Shown piece after piece: positions 53,763-64,000 of a DNA stretch of 64,000 nucleotides. Each line of letters opens with the position of its first letter. The stretch's first letter is position 1. Position numbers and translations under genes: made by a program. This DNA is from Holophagae bacterium (GTDB lineage Bacteria; Acidobacteriota; Thermoanaerobaculia; Thermoanaerobaculales; Thermoanaerobaculaceae). The notes under the pieces were generated by a model, which did not search any database, was not told the DNA's origin, and worked only from the letters and a program-made list of their open reading frames with translations. The DNA lies in NCBI GenBank assembly GCA_012516935.1, contig JAAYVZ010000041.1, positions 1-64,000 of the forward strand. The letters run 5' to 3'.

Positions 53763-54584
53763 GTGCCTGAGTTGCCCGAGGTCGAGACCGTTCGGCGATC
53801 GGTCAGCGTGGCGCTGCTCGGCTGCCGGGTCGAGGACGTCGAGACGGGTTCGCTGAAGCTTCGTTTGCCGCTCGACGCCGAGCAGTGGCGGCAGGTGATC
53901 GGCCAGCGACTGGAGTCCTTGGACCGGCGCGGCAAGTACCTTCTGGCCCGGTTCGGCGACGTCGGAGCGGTGGTGCATCTCGGCATGACGGGGCGGCTCC
54001 AGGTGGCATACTCCGACGGCTTCCGACCACCTCATACCCATCTGGTGCTGCGCTTCGAGGGCGACCGAGAGCTTCGTTTCGTGGACCCCCGGCGGTTCGG
54101 TTTCGCCGTGGCAATGCCGGCAACCGAGCTGGACGGCTATGCGCCGCTGCCGCAGCTCGGCCCCGAGCCCCTGGAAGGTGACGTGCTCGCAGCCCTCGTG
54201 GCAGCGGCCCGGCGGCTACGCGCGCCGGTGCGCAACGTGCTGCTCGACCAACGGGTGCTCGCTGGGGTTGGCAACATTTACGCCTGCGAGGCCCTGCACC
54301 GGGCCGGCATCCGGCCTGCGCGGCCGGTCTCGAGGATCTCGCCAGCGCGGCTAGCACGGCTGGCTGACTCGATCGGCGCGGTGTTGCGCGAGGCCGTTGC
54401 GGCCGGCGGCACGACGCTCGCGGATGGCGGGTTCACCGCGAGCGACGGGCAGGCGGGGTACTTCGCCGTGCAGCTCGCGGTTTATGGGCGTGAAGGGCTG
54501 GCGTGTGGGAAGTGTGGGACCGCGATCCGTCGCCGTGTGCTGGGTGGCCGGTCGGCGTTCTTCTGCCCGTCGTGTCAACGCTGA
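53763..54584 (+). CDS. mutM: Formamidopyrimidine-DNA glycosylase
   Basis: Removes oxidised purines such as 8-oxoguanine and nicks the DNA. It has 273 residues. The catalytic Pro must be residue 2, so GTG 53763 (M)PELPEVE is the start; it follows GGAGGAGG by about 8 nt. Other features: Lys in DRRGKYLLARFG, H2TH region (LLDQRVLAGVGNIYACEALHRAGI), and C-terminal zinc finger CGKCG...FFCPSCQR. The spermidine-synthase-like gene overlaps its end. Confidence 0.95.
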   Translation: MPELPEVETVRRSVSVALLGCRVEDVETGSLKLRLPLDAEQWRQVIGQRLESLDRRGKYLLARFGDVGAVVHLGMTGRLQVAYSDGFRPPHTHLVLRFEGDRELRFVDPRRFGFAVAMPATELDGYAPLPQLGPEPLEGDVLAALVAAARRLRAPVRNVLLDQRVLAGVGNIYACEALHRAGIRPARPVSRISPARLARLADSIGAVLREAVAAGGTTLADGGFTASDGQAGYFAVQLAVYGREGLACGKCGTAIRRRVLGGRSAFFCPSCQR

Positions 54585-57058
54585 CCGCCGCCGAACGCCT
54601 TTTGCGTCGACCGCGCCGAGTGTGGTATGGCGGGCTGCGGAGGCCCACGCACCCAGTGGCCGCCGAGCCCGTCGTCGCCGGTGATCCGCCCTCGACCGGC
54701 GTCCTTCCGGCTCCCGGTGGCCGCGAGCGGTGGGCCGAGCTCCTCCTGCCGGTGGCCACCTTTCTCGGTGCCTTCCTTCTCTTTTCGGTCGAGCTGATCC
54801 TCGGCAAGCACTTGCTGCCCTACTTCGGTGGGGCCCCGGCGCTGTGGACAGGGTGCCTGCTCCTGTACCAGGTCCTGCTGCTCGCCGGCTATGGCCTGGC
54901 GCACGCCGTGATGCGGCGAGGCCCAGCCAGCAGACAGCGGGCACTGCTCGGCCTCTTCCTGGGGGCCAGCGTGGTGAGCTTGGCCTGGCAAGCGTTGATT
55001 TGGGGGGTGCCGCTGTTGCCGGTGGGGGAGCGAGTCGCCGGCCACCCGCTGACGCCGCTGGCACACCTGCTCGCTCTGCTGCTGTTGGCGGTCGGTGCTC
55101 CCTTCGTCACCCTCTCGGCGACGACCTCTCTGGTCGGCGCCTGGTCGGTTCGGCTGTGGCCCGCGCGTCCACCCTGGCGACTGTACGCTCTCTCCAACGC
55201 CGGCTCGCTCCTGGCGCTCGCCGTCTACCCGACGATCGTGGAGCCGAGCCTCGACCTGCCGGTACAGGCAACCGCCTGGACGGCTGGTTTCGGGCTTTTT
55301 TCGGTGGTCATGGGGTGGTGTGCTTGGCTGGCCGGGCGGGGTACCGTCACCTCCGGGGCGCCACCGGAGGCTTGCGACACCGACTCGTCGGATGGGGTGC
55401 GATCAGGTACTGTCGGGCTCTGGCTGCTGCTCGCGGGCACCGGTTCCGCGCTGCTGATGGCGGTCACCAACCAGGTGTGTCAGGAGGTGGCGGTGGTCCC
55501 GCTGTTGTGGGTACTGCCCCTCGCGACCTATCTGGTGTCGCTGATCATCGCCTTCGACCACCCGCGCTGGTACCGCCGTGGTGTCTGGGGTGCGGCGCTC
55601 ACCGTCGGCAGCGCTGCCGCCTGTCTGGCGCTGTACTGGAGCGTGGACGTGCCAGCCGCCTGGCAGATCGGGATCTGGCTCGCCTACCTGCTGGCTGCCT
55701 GTACGACGGTCCACGGCGAGCTGGCGAGGCTCCGTCCACCGGCCTCGCGACTGACCGCCTACTATCTGACGATCGCCGTGGGTGGTGCGGTCGGTGGCCT
55801 GCTGGTGGCGGTGGTCGCGCCAGCCACGCTCGACGGGATGTTCGAGCTGCACCTGGCGCTGCTCGCCGCCGGTGGTCTGGCGTTGGCGACGCTGATCCAC
55901 GATCGCGCGAGCTGGCTGTGGAAGGGGCGGCTCGCTCCGCCGGCGCTGGCGCTGCTGCTCGTGGGTGGGTGCTGCGGGTGGCTGATGGCTGGTGGCCGGC
56001 CGGCGGCGCTCCGTTCGTTGGTTGCCGTGCTGACCGAGCCGGTGCACATCGGCGTGGCAGTGGCTGTGGGAGCGGTGCTGGTGGCGGCCTTGGCGCGTCG
56101 GGCTCCGTGGGCGAGTCGCCCGGGGCTGCCGATGGTCGGCGTGGTCTGCCTCGGAACCGCCATCGGTATCCTCGCGATGGCTTTGCGGGCGCATGCCGGG
56201 GCGGTCAACGCGCGAGCGCTGTTCGTTCATCGCGACTTCTTCGGGGTGGTGCGGGTGGCGTCCACCACGGTGGGAACGGGTGCTCACCGTGCGCCGGCGC
56301 TGGCTATGTGGCACGGGCGGATCGTCCACGGGTTCCAGCTCTCCGAGCCCAGCCAGAGCTCCATGGCGACCGCCTATTTCGGGAAGGGGAGCGGGGTCGG
56401 ACGGGCCATCTCCGTGCTGCAACGACGGTACGAAGGTCGCGGGCTGCGGGTGGGGGTGATCGGCCTGGGGGTCGGCACCCTCGCGGCGTACGGTCGGTCC
56501 GGTGATGTGTGGCGCCTGTACGAGCTGAGCCCAACCGTCACCTCGCTCGCCGAGGGCGAGGGAGGGTACTTCACGTTCCTGCGCAGCTCGCCAGCCGAGA
56601 TCGAGGTCGTGACCGAGGACGGGCGGGTGGCGCTGGCGAACGAGCTCGCGCGAAACGGTGGTTGGAGCTTCGACTTGCTGGTCATGGACGCGTTCTCCTC
56701 GGGGGCGGTGCCGGTCCATCTTCTGACCCGTGAGGCGGTGGGCCTCTACCTCGCCCACCTCCAACCGGACGGCATGCTCGCCCTCAACCTCTCGTCGCGT
56801 AACCTGGAGCTGGCGCCGGTTGCCTGGCGGCTCGCCGAAGCGCACGGGCTCGCTGGCTTGCTCATCGAGGGGTATCCGAGCCCCGATGGGCGGTCCTGGC
56901 ACTCGCTGTGGATGCTCCTCGCGCGCCGCCCGGAGCTGTTGCAAGGCCCTCTGCTCACAGGAGCGGGGCCGACCGGGCCGGCTCCCGGGCGGGTGGCGCG
57001 GCTGTGGACCGACGGCTTCTCCAGCCCGATCTCGGTCCTGCGGTGGGAGGAGGACTGA
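54572..57058 (+). CDS. Fused membrane/spermidine-synthase-like protein
   Basis: About 828 residues. The N-terminal two thirds hold some 14 hydrophobic segments (LLLPVATFLGAFLLFSVELI, LLLYQVLLLAGYGLAHAV and others), and the C-terminal third is a spermidine-synthase/SAM-methyltransferase-like fold: VGVIGLGVGTLAAYG, DGRVALANEL, and FDLLVMDAFSSGAVPVHLLTREA. Proteins of this fused class are common in environmental bacteria and their substrate is unknown; aminopropyl transfer is not proven. The start is uncertain: GTG 54572 overlaps mutM by 13 nt without a clear ribosome-binding site, and GTG 54620 is possible. Confidence 0.8.
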   Translation: MSTLTAAERLLRRPRRVWYGGLRRPTHPVAAEPVVAGDPPSTGVLPAPGGRERWAELLLPVATFLGAFLLFSVELILGKHLLPYFGGAPALWTGCLLLYQVLLLAGYGLAHAVMRRGPASRQRALLGLFLGASVVSLAWQALIWGVPLLPVGERVAGHPLTPLAHLLALLLLAVGAPFVTLSATTSLVGAWSVRLWPARPPWRLYALSNAGSLLALAVYPTIVEPSLDLPVQATAWTAGFGLFSVVMGWCAWLAGRGTVTSGAPPEACDTDSSDGVRSGTVGLWLLLAGTGSALLMAVTNQVCQEVAVVPLLWVLPLATYLVSLIIAFDHPRWYRRGVWGAALTVGSAAACLALYWSVDVPAAWQIGIWLAYLLAACTTVHGELARLRPPASRLTAYYLTIAVGGAVGGLLVAVVAPATLDGMFELHLALLAAGGLALATLIHDRASWLWKGRLAPPALALLLVGGCCGWLMAGGRPAALRSLVAVLTEPVHIGVAVAVGAVLVAALARRAPWASRPGLPMVGVVCLGTAIGILAMALRAHAGAVNARALFVHRDFFGVVRVASTTVGTGAHRAPALAMWHGRIVHGFQLSEPSQSSMATAYFGKGSGVGRAISVLQRRYEGRGLRVGVIGLGVGTLAAYGRSGDVWRLYELSPTVTSLAEGEGGYFTFLRSSPAEIEVVTEDGRVALANELARNGGWSFDLLVMDAFSSGAVPVHLLTREAVGLYLAHLQPDGMLALNLSSRNLELAPVAWRLAEAHGLAGLLIEGYPSPDGRSWHSLWMLLARRPELLQGPLLTGAGPTGPAPGRVARLWTDGFSSPISVLRWEED

Positions 57059-57148
57059 TCCCGTGCGGCTCGACAGCGGTACGGCGGGGCGGTTGCCCGA
57101 ACCCGGACACCGGCAGCGATGTCTTTCCCGAGGCGAGCGGTCGCGGGA

Positions 57149-57177
57149 TTGAGAGCGGTGGCCGAACCTGTTACGGT
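57149..57177 (+). promoter_or_regulatory. Promoter of HprK-like gene (leaderless type)
   Basis: TTGAGA (57149-57154), exactly 17 nt, TACGGT (57172-57177), then 6 nt to ATG 57184. The transcription start would be at or within 1-2 nt of the ATG, and no Shine-Dalgarno sequence lies in between. Confidence 0.6.
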
Positions 57178-57183
57178 GCTCAT

Positions 57184-58269
57184 ATGAACGTCGTCGATCG
57201 CATTTTCGCCACTGAGCAGGCTCCACACCAGCTCCTCCTCCGCATCCACGGGCTGACGTTGCTCTTGCGCTCCAACGATGCGCCGGTTCTCGACGGCATG
57301 CGGCGGGTCTACGGACACTACCTCGCGGAGCCGGATGGGCCCCCGCTTTACGAGATCTGGGCGCTCGACCTCGATCCCTCGCGCTACATGCGGGCCGACC
57401 GGGCTGCGTTCGAGCGCTACGTCGTTGCCAGCGGAAAAGCCAAGGACCCCTTCTACGACGATGGCGAGGTCCGTTACGTCGTCAAGCAGACTACCGGTCT
57501 CTGCGTGGTTTTCGACGACCGGCGCTACGTCGTCTTCGGCCGCATGGAGGAGGCGGCGAACCAGCTCAACAACATCATCAACTCGATCCATATGCGGGCG
57601 ATGGACGAGCGTGGCTACACCGTTCTCCACAGCGCCGGTCTGGAGCTGGAGGGGGTCGGCTTCGCCCTCGCCGGCAGCGCCGGGACGGGCAAGACCACGA
57701 CCATGCTCAAGCTCGTCGCCGAGGGTGGAGTCTTCGTCAGCAACGACCGATTGATCGTCCGGCGCGAGCCGAACGGCGACTGGTTCGAGATGCTGGGCGT
57801 CGTCAAGTGGCCGCGGGTTTGCGCCGGGACCATGCACGGCGACCCACGGCTGCGGGCGCTGCTGCCGCCCGAGGCCGCGAAGCGATATGCCCGGATGTCG
57901 TTCGACGAGCTGTTCGGACTCGAGGAGAAGTACGACGTGGACGTGGAGAGAGTCTACGGCCCCACGCACGTCAGGGACCGCAGCCGGTTCCGCCGGATGT
58001 ACTATCTGGCCTGGAGTCGAGCCGGCAGTGGGTTTGCAATCGAGCCCGTGGACCTGTCGAGCGACGCTTTTTGGGATGACTTCGGTCCCGGCTTGGCACG
58101 AGATGCCGGCGTTTTCGACCGTGGCCAACGCTCGTCTCGCTGGAACGACGAGAAAAAGGCCAGGTACCGGAGCGAGCTCGCGGGGATGGAGGCCTTCGTT
58201 ATCAAGGGGAAGCTCGACTTCGAGCGCATCGGCGGCGAGCTGCTCGCCCACCTTCGACACGGGTGCTAG
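57184..58269 (+). CDS. HPr-kinase-related P-loop protein
   Basis: A 361-residue protein. A central P-loop domain has Walker A GSAGTGKTTTM near residue 163 preceded by TVLHSAGLELEGVGFALA, the layout of HPr kinase-related (HprK-like) proteins, then FVSNDRLIVRR. The N-terminal 150 residues show no family I can name. True HprK phosphorylates HPr of the PTS; no PTS gene is seen here, so another substrate is likely. It looks leaderless and lies 68 nt before the ABC exporter gene. Confidence 0.7.
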   Translation: MNVVDRIFATEQAPHQLLLRIHGLTLLLRSNDAPVLDGMRRVYGHYLAEPDGPPLYEIWALDLDPSRYMRADRAAFERYVVASGKAKDPFYDDGEVRYVVKQTTGLCVVFDDRRYVVFGRMEEAANQLNNIINSIHMRAMDERGYTVLHSAGLELEGVGFALAGSAGTGKTTTMLKLVAEGGVFVSNDRLIVRREPNGDWFEMLGVVKWPRVCAGTMHGDPRLRALLPPEAAKRYARMSFDELFGLEEKYDVDVERVYGPTHVRDRSRFRRMYYLAWSRAGSGFAIEPVDLSSDAFWDDFGPGLARDAGVFDRGQRSSRWNDEKKARYRSELAGMEAFVIKGKLDFERIGGELLAHLRHGC

Positions 58270-58337
58270 CTGGGGTTGCCGTCGACCTCGGGTTGACGCC
58301 GACGAACGGCGGGCGGTGACCGCGCGGGAAGCCTAGG

Positions 58338-60584
58338 GTGGGAACGACCGACAGGATCGCAGCGCAGGCCTCCTCGGGAGCGTCGAGAGCGCCCAGTAGC
58401 GCGATGGGACTGGTCCGTACGTTGGGCCTTGCCCTCAGCTACTGGCGGCCCCACCTGCGCCTCGGTCTGATCCTGCTGGTCATCTTGACCATCCCCCAGG
58501 GGTTCAAGGCATTTTTTTCCTACAGCCAGCGACTGATCGTCGACCGCGGTTTGCTTGGGCACGATGCAGCGCTGCTCTGGAAGGTCCTGGCCGCAGTCTC
58601 CGGCACCTACATCCTGGCGATGGCGGCGGTGATGCTCGGCGACTACCTGGGCACCTACATCGGTGCGGCCATCCTCAACGGCGTGCGCCGGCAGATGTAC
58701 GAGCACATGCAGCGTCTCTCGGTGGGGTACTACGCCGAGATGAGGAGCGGCGATCTGGTAGCTCGTTTCACCAGCGACCTGGCCGACGTCCAGAAGAGCT
58801 TGACATCACGCCTCGTCGACTCCGTTGTCGCGGTGCTCGGTTTGTTGATCAACTTGCCGGTGGCTTTCCTCATCGACTGGCGGCTGGCGCTCGTCATGGT
58901 CTTCGGGACGCCACTGGCAGGGCTGGGAACGCGGGTCTTCGGTCGTCGCGCCGCTGCTGCCCGCTACGCCCTCAAGCAGGAGGAGGCCAGGATTGCCAGC
59001 ACCGTGCAGGAGACGGTGCGGGCACAGCCAGTGGTCAAGGTGTTCGGCCTGACCGGGTGGATACTCGAACGGTTCGAACGGCAACTGGGCGAGCTGGCGC
59101 GCCGCTTCATCCGCGCCGAGTTTCTCGCCGACGTGGTCGGCAACGCCTCGAGCTTCGGCGTCCTCGTCTCGCAGGTGATCGTGCTCGGCGTCGGGGCGTT
59201 CATGGCCTTCGAGGGGCACCTGACGACCGGAGCGCTGGTTGCGTTCCTCAGCCTGCACGCCACGGTCAGCAAGGAAACCTACGACCTCACGAAGAAGGTC
59301 ATCCCCGGCCTCATCTCCTCGTCCGGAGGGCTGCAACGCATTCAGGAGCTGCTCGCCCAGCCGGTGGATGTGCGAGACGCACCGGAGGCGGTGCCCATGC
59401 CGCGGATCCAGGGCCCGCTGCGGATGGAGAACGTGCGGTTCGGTTACTCGCCGGAGCACCCCGTGCTGACCGATGTCGAGCTCGTCATCGCACCGGGTCA
59501 ACGGGTCGCGCTCGTCGGTCCCAGTGGCTCCGGCAAGAGCACGGTCCTGCAGATGCTCCTGCGCTTTTACGACCCCCAGGCGGGCCGAGTTCTGGTCGAC
59601 GGGCAGGACCTGAGGCGCTTCACCTTGGCCTCGTACCACGAGCAGGTCGCAGCGGTGTTCCAGGACACCTTCCTTTTCGCTGGCACGGTCCGGGAGAACA
59701 TCGGCCTCGGCAAGCTCGGCGCCAGCGATGAGGAGATCGTCGCAGCAGCGCGGGCCGCCGAGGTGCACGACGTCATCGCCGCGCTTCCCGACGGCTATGA
59801 GACGCAAGTGGGAGAGCTCGGCGGTCGGCTTTCGGGCGGTCAGCGACAGCGCCTCGCGATCGCCCGGGCGGTGCTGCGAGATCCGGCCATCCTGTTGCTC
59901 GACGAGGCGACCTCGGCTCTGGATCCCTCCACCGAGGCAGCCATCAACGCGACGCTGGAGCAGCTATCGGCGGGCCGCATGGTCGTGACGGTAACCCATC
60001 GGCTCGCCTCCGCCCGCAGTGCCGACAAGATCTTCGTGCTCAGTGGGGGCCGCGTGGTCGAGTGCGGCACCCACGAGGAGCTGCTTTTGCGCGGCGAGCT
60101 TTACCGGAGCCTGTGGGAGAAACAGAGCGGAATCGAGGTGAGCCCCGACGGCCTTCACGGCAGCATCGATCCGGGTCGTCTCGGCGCTATTCCCATCCTC
60201 GCCGGCCTCGAGCCGGCAAGCCGCGAAGCCTTGGCCCGACGCTTCGTCTTCGAGCGCCATGAGGCGGGCCACGAGGTTGTGCGCGAGGGTACGGCTGGGG
60301 ACCGTTTCTACGTCATTGCGCGAGGCAAGGTCGAGGTGGTGCTCGGAGCCGACGGTGACGAAAGGCGACTGGCGGTGCTCACCGACGGTGACTTCTTCGG
60401 TGAGCTGGCGCTGCTCGCCGACACCCCACGTGTCGCAACCGTCCGCACCCTCCAGCCGAGCGCTTTTCTGACCCTCGGCAAGCAGGACTTCCAGGACCTC
60501 CTCCGGCACTTCCCGCAGGTCCGTGAGGTCGTGGATCAGGCGATCCGGTTGCGTGCGCTCAAGCCGGTCGGAGTGCTCGGGTAG
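58338..60584 (+). CDS. ABC exporter with C-terminal cyclic-nucleotide-binding domain
   Basis: A 748-residue half-transporter. Residues about 30-330 are six membrane helices of the exporter type. Residues about 355-590 are the ATPase: Walker A GPSGSGKST, Q loop FQDTF, signature LSGGQRQRLAIARA, Walker B LLLDEATSALD, and switch His in VTHRLASA. Residues about 615-735 are a cyclic-nucleotide-binding fold (GDRFYVIARGKVEVVLG; FFGELALLADTPRVATVRT, retaining the phosphate-binding Glu and Arg). The substrate is unknown. Control of export by cAMP or a similar ligand is inferred. GTG 58338 has AGG just upstream. Confidence 0.9.
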   Translation: MGTTDRIAAQASSGASRAPSSAMGLVRTLGLALSYWRPHLRLGLILLVILTIPQGFKAFFSYSQRLIVDRGLLGHDAALLWKVLAAVSGTYILAMAAVMLGDYLGTYIGAAILNGVRRQMYEHMQRLSVGYYAEMRSGDLVARFTSDLADVQKSLTSRLVDSVVAVLGLLINLPVAFLIDWRLALVMVFGTPLAGLGTRVFGRRAAAARYALKQEEARIASTVQETVRAQPVVKVFGLTGWILERFERQLGELARRFIRAEFLADVVGNASSFGVLVSQVIVLGVGAFMAFEGHLTTGALVAFLSLHATVSKETYDLTKKVIPGLISSSGGLQRIQELLAQPVDVRDAPEAVPMPRIQGPLRMENVRFGYSPEHPVLTDVELVIAPGQRVALVGPSGSGKSTVLQMLLRFYDPQAGRVLVDGQDLRRFTLASYHEQVAAVFQDTFLFAGTVRENIGLGKLGASDEEIVAAARAAEVHDVIAALPDGYETQVGELGGRLSGGQRQRLAIARAVLRDPAILLLDEATSALDPSTEAAINATLEQLSAGRMVVTVTHRLASARSADKIFVLSGGRVVECGTHEELLLRGELYRSLWEKQSGIEVSPDGLHGSIDPGRLGAIPILAGLEPASREALARRFVFERHEAGHEVVREGTAGDRFYVIARGKVEVVLGADGDERRLAVLTDGDFFGELALLADTPRVATVRTLQPSAFLTLGKQDFQDLLRHFPQVREVVDQAIRLRALKPVGVLG

Positions 60585-60623
60585 GCCGCGCAGCCTGCTC
60601 TCCGCGTGGTGGACCGGACCGCT

Positions 60624-60651
60624 CCCGGGCCACCCGCGCGGGTGGCCCGGG
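60624..60651. terminator. 28-bp perfect palindrome between ABC gene and pnp
   Basis: Two 14-nt arms (CCCGGGCCACCCGC and its exact complement) meet at the centre, giving a very stable stem, 40 nt after the ABC stop and 20 nt before the pnp stop on the other strand. The genes converge, so it probably ends both transcripts; no U tract. Confidence 0.6.
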
Positions 60652-60670
60652 GCACAGGCACCGAGAAACC

Positions 60671-62893
<2,223 letters not shown>

Positions 62894-62922
62894 CAGTTTC
62901 TTTCCGAATCCTGGCAGGCCGG

Positions 62923-63198
62923 CTAGCGGCGCAGCCCGAGACGCTCGATGAGCGAGCGGTAGCGCGCCAGGTCCTTCTGCCGCAGGTACTCCAGCAGACG
63001 CCGGCGCTGGCCGACCAGCATCAGCAGGCCCCGCCGGGAGTGATGGTCCTTGACGTGCATCTTGAAATGCTCCGTCAGGTACTCGATTCGCTTGGTGAGC
63101 AACGCCACCTGGACCTCGGGCGAGCCGGTGTCGTGCCCGTGCCGCCGAAAGTCGGTGATGATCTGCTCCTTACTTGCCACGTACTCACGCTCAGTCAT
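62923..63198 (-). CDS. rpsO: 30S ribosomal protein S15
   Basis: A 91-residue 16S-rRNA-binding protein. Blocks: [27 protein letters not shown] and [26 protein letters not shown] at 63198 follows GGAG. It stands between truB and pnp as in many bacteria, with its own promoter. In E. coli S15 represses itself through a leader pseudoknot; I cannot judge that here. Confidence 0.97.
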   Translation of the reverse strand: MTEREYVASKEQIITDFRRHGHDTGSPEVQVALLTKRIEYLTEHFKMHVKDHHSRRGLLMLVGQRRRLLEYLRQKDLARYRSLIERLGLRR

Positions 63199-63241
63199 TC
63201 GCTACTCCAAACCTATCCTCCGGGGCGAAGGAGGCCTCGTC

Positions 63242-63270
63242 ATCTTAGCACTTGGTTCAGCGCCTCTCAA
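63242..63270 (-). promoter_or_regulatory. Promoter of rpsO-pnp inside the end of truB
   Basis: On the minus strand, TTGAGA (63270-63265), exactly 17 nt, TAAGAT (63247-63242). The -35 overlaps the last codons of truB; the leader to rpsO is about 35 nt. Confidence 0.65.
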
Positions 63271-64000
63271 CCTCGCCGAGCACCATGCGGGGCATGACCG
63301 TGAGGGTGCGAGCCCGCGGCAGGAACGCCGCCGTCACGCCGATGCCCACGAGCTCGCCGCTGCGGTCCCGCACCGCCACTTGGCCGCCGACCGGAAAGCT
63401 GCCTTCGACCTCTCGAACCACCACCTCCTGGCCATGGGTGAAGTGCGAGAGCGCCGTTGGGTTGAGAACCACCTCGGCGAACGGCAGTCGGGCGTCGCGC
63501 AGCGACACCCAGGCCGCTGCGGGTATCTCGTCCGGACGGTTGGCCAGGGCCTCGCCGCCGACCGCATCGGCGACCAGCCAGGGACCGATGCGGACGCGCC
63601 GGAGCGTGGCCAGGTGGCCGCCGCAACCCAACCTCTCGCCGATGTCGTGGGCGAGCGACCGCACGTAGGTGCCCGAGGAGCAGGTGACCGAAAAACGCAG
63701 CCGCTCGGGGGTGCTCGGCTCGAGCCGGAGCTCGTGGACGGTCACCGTCTTGGGTTCGAGCGGCACCTGCTCACCGGCCCGTGCCAGCTCGTAGAGCTTG
63801 CGGCCGGCCAGCTTCTTGGCCGAGTACGGCGGGGGATGCTGCTCGATCGTCCCGGAAAAACGTGTCACGAGCTCGAGCCGCCGGACCTCGTCGAGGGAGG
63901 GGACGGGGCGGGGCGGGCCGAGCGGCTCCCCCTCGGTGTCGTAGGTGGTGGTGGCGAGCCCGAGGGCGATCTCGCCTTCGTATGTCTTCTCCCAGGTCAG
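63257..64000 (-). CDS. truB: tRNA pseudouridine(55) synthase, 5' part outside window
   Basis: Makes pseudouridine 55 in the T loop of tRNAs. The last 247 codons are visible; the frame stays open to the right edge (LTWEKTYEGEIALGLATTT...), so the start and the catalytic Asp lie beyond 64000. Visible blocks: KTYEGEIALGLATTTYDTEGE, QHPPPYSAKKLAGRKLYELAR, CSSGTYVRSLAHDIGERLGCGGHLATLRR, and a PUA-like C-terminal domain. GTG 63868 is an internal codon, not the start. Confidence 0.94.
   Translation of the reverse strand: MTWEKTYEGEIALGLATTTYDTEGEPLGPPRPVPSLDEVRRLELVTRFSGTIEQHPPPYSAKKLAGRKLYELARAGEQVPLEPKTVTVHELRLEPSTPERLRFSVTCSSGTYVRSLAHDIGERLGCGGHLATLRRVRIGPWLVADAVGGEALANRPDEIPAAAWVSLRDARLPFAEVVLNPTALSHFTHGQEVVVREVEGSFPVGGQVAVRDRSGELVGIGVTAAFLPRARTLTVMPRMVLGEVERR

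Noticed and set aside
55403-57226. 607-codon open frame antisense to the spermidine-synthase-like gene
   Set aside because: Arg/Gln/His/Pro-rich with no family features; a shadow of GC-rich coding sequence.
63257-63868. truB as a complete 203-residue gene
   Set aside because: The frame continues with TruB-like sequence to the window edge, so the gene is cut, not short.

Overview
This window reads as ordinary chromosome from a high-GC, Gram-negative bacterium. Pointers are a type IV pilus minor-pilin/PilY1 operon, periplasmic PpiD-like foldase, MreBCD-PBP2-RodA, a fused spermidine-synthase-like membrane protein and an ADP-forming acyl-CoA synthetase. The gene mix is compatible with Acidobacteriota (Thermoanaerobaculia/Holophagae-like), but that is inference: no rRNA or lineage marker is present. 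Coding density is high, 4-nt start/stop overlaps are common, and I see no transposase, integrase, phage or CRISPR genes.

Layout. (1) 1-8.7 kb: four pseudopilin-like genes and a giant PilY1-type tip protein behind an exact sigma-54 consensus. (2) 8.8-9.1 kb: two tRNA-Val genes (GAC, CAC) with promoter and terminator. (3) 9.2-15.1 kb: thrS-rpmI-rplT-pheS-pheT and a ZapB-like coiled coil; infC is missing from its usual place and PheT lacks its tRNA-binding OB domain. (4) 15.2-22.0 kb, minus: FecR-domain protein-mreB-mreC-mreD-mrdA-rodA, the cell-elongation machine. (5) 22.1-29.2 kb: PpiD-like foldase, ruvA, ruvB, a diacylglycerol-kinase-family gene and a fused acyl-CoA synthetase (ATP-grasp domain first). 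(6) 29.2-34.5 kb: folK (apparently ACG start), an unknown gene plus SPFH/zinc-ribbon protein, then a membrane TPR protein with a C-terminal Ser/Thr kinase coupled to a P-loop NTPase. (7) 34.6-44.1 kb: DnaJ-like chaperone behind a sigma-32-like promoter, TPR protein, Roadblock protein, accB-accC, aroK, a phosphoesterase, a HEAT-cyclophilin-thioredoxin fusion and a D-2-hydroxyacid dehydrogenase. (8) 44.3-47.7 kb: glutamate dehydrogenase, divergent from an ECF sigma/anti-sigma/membrane-protein module. (9) 47.7-53.5 kb: yceD-rpmF-plsX-fabH-acyl-CoA dehydrogenase-fabD-fabG (fatty-acid initiation, no acpP). (10) 53.5-60.6 kb: mutM, spermidine-synthase-like membrane fusion, HPr-kinase-like protein, ABC exporter with a cyclic-nucleotide-binding domain. 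(11) 60.7-64 kb, minus: truB (cut by the window edge), rpsO, pnp.

Functionally it is mostly housekeeping: translation, envelope growth, lipid initiation, recombination and RNA turnover. The less ordinary parts are regulatory or architectural: apparently leaderless genes (TANNNT box 6-7 nt before the start codon), several unusual domain fusions (PilY1 with PA14 and Thr/Pro insert; C-terminal kinase; HEAT-PPIase-Trx; ABC-cNBD; SPFH-zinc ribbon) and two small paired-gene modules of unknown function. I did not see a clear, self-contained new defence or biosynthetic system; the best candidates for something undescribed are the SPFH pair, the kinase/NTPase pair and the HprK-like/ABC-cNBD pair.
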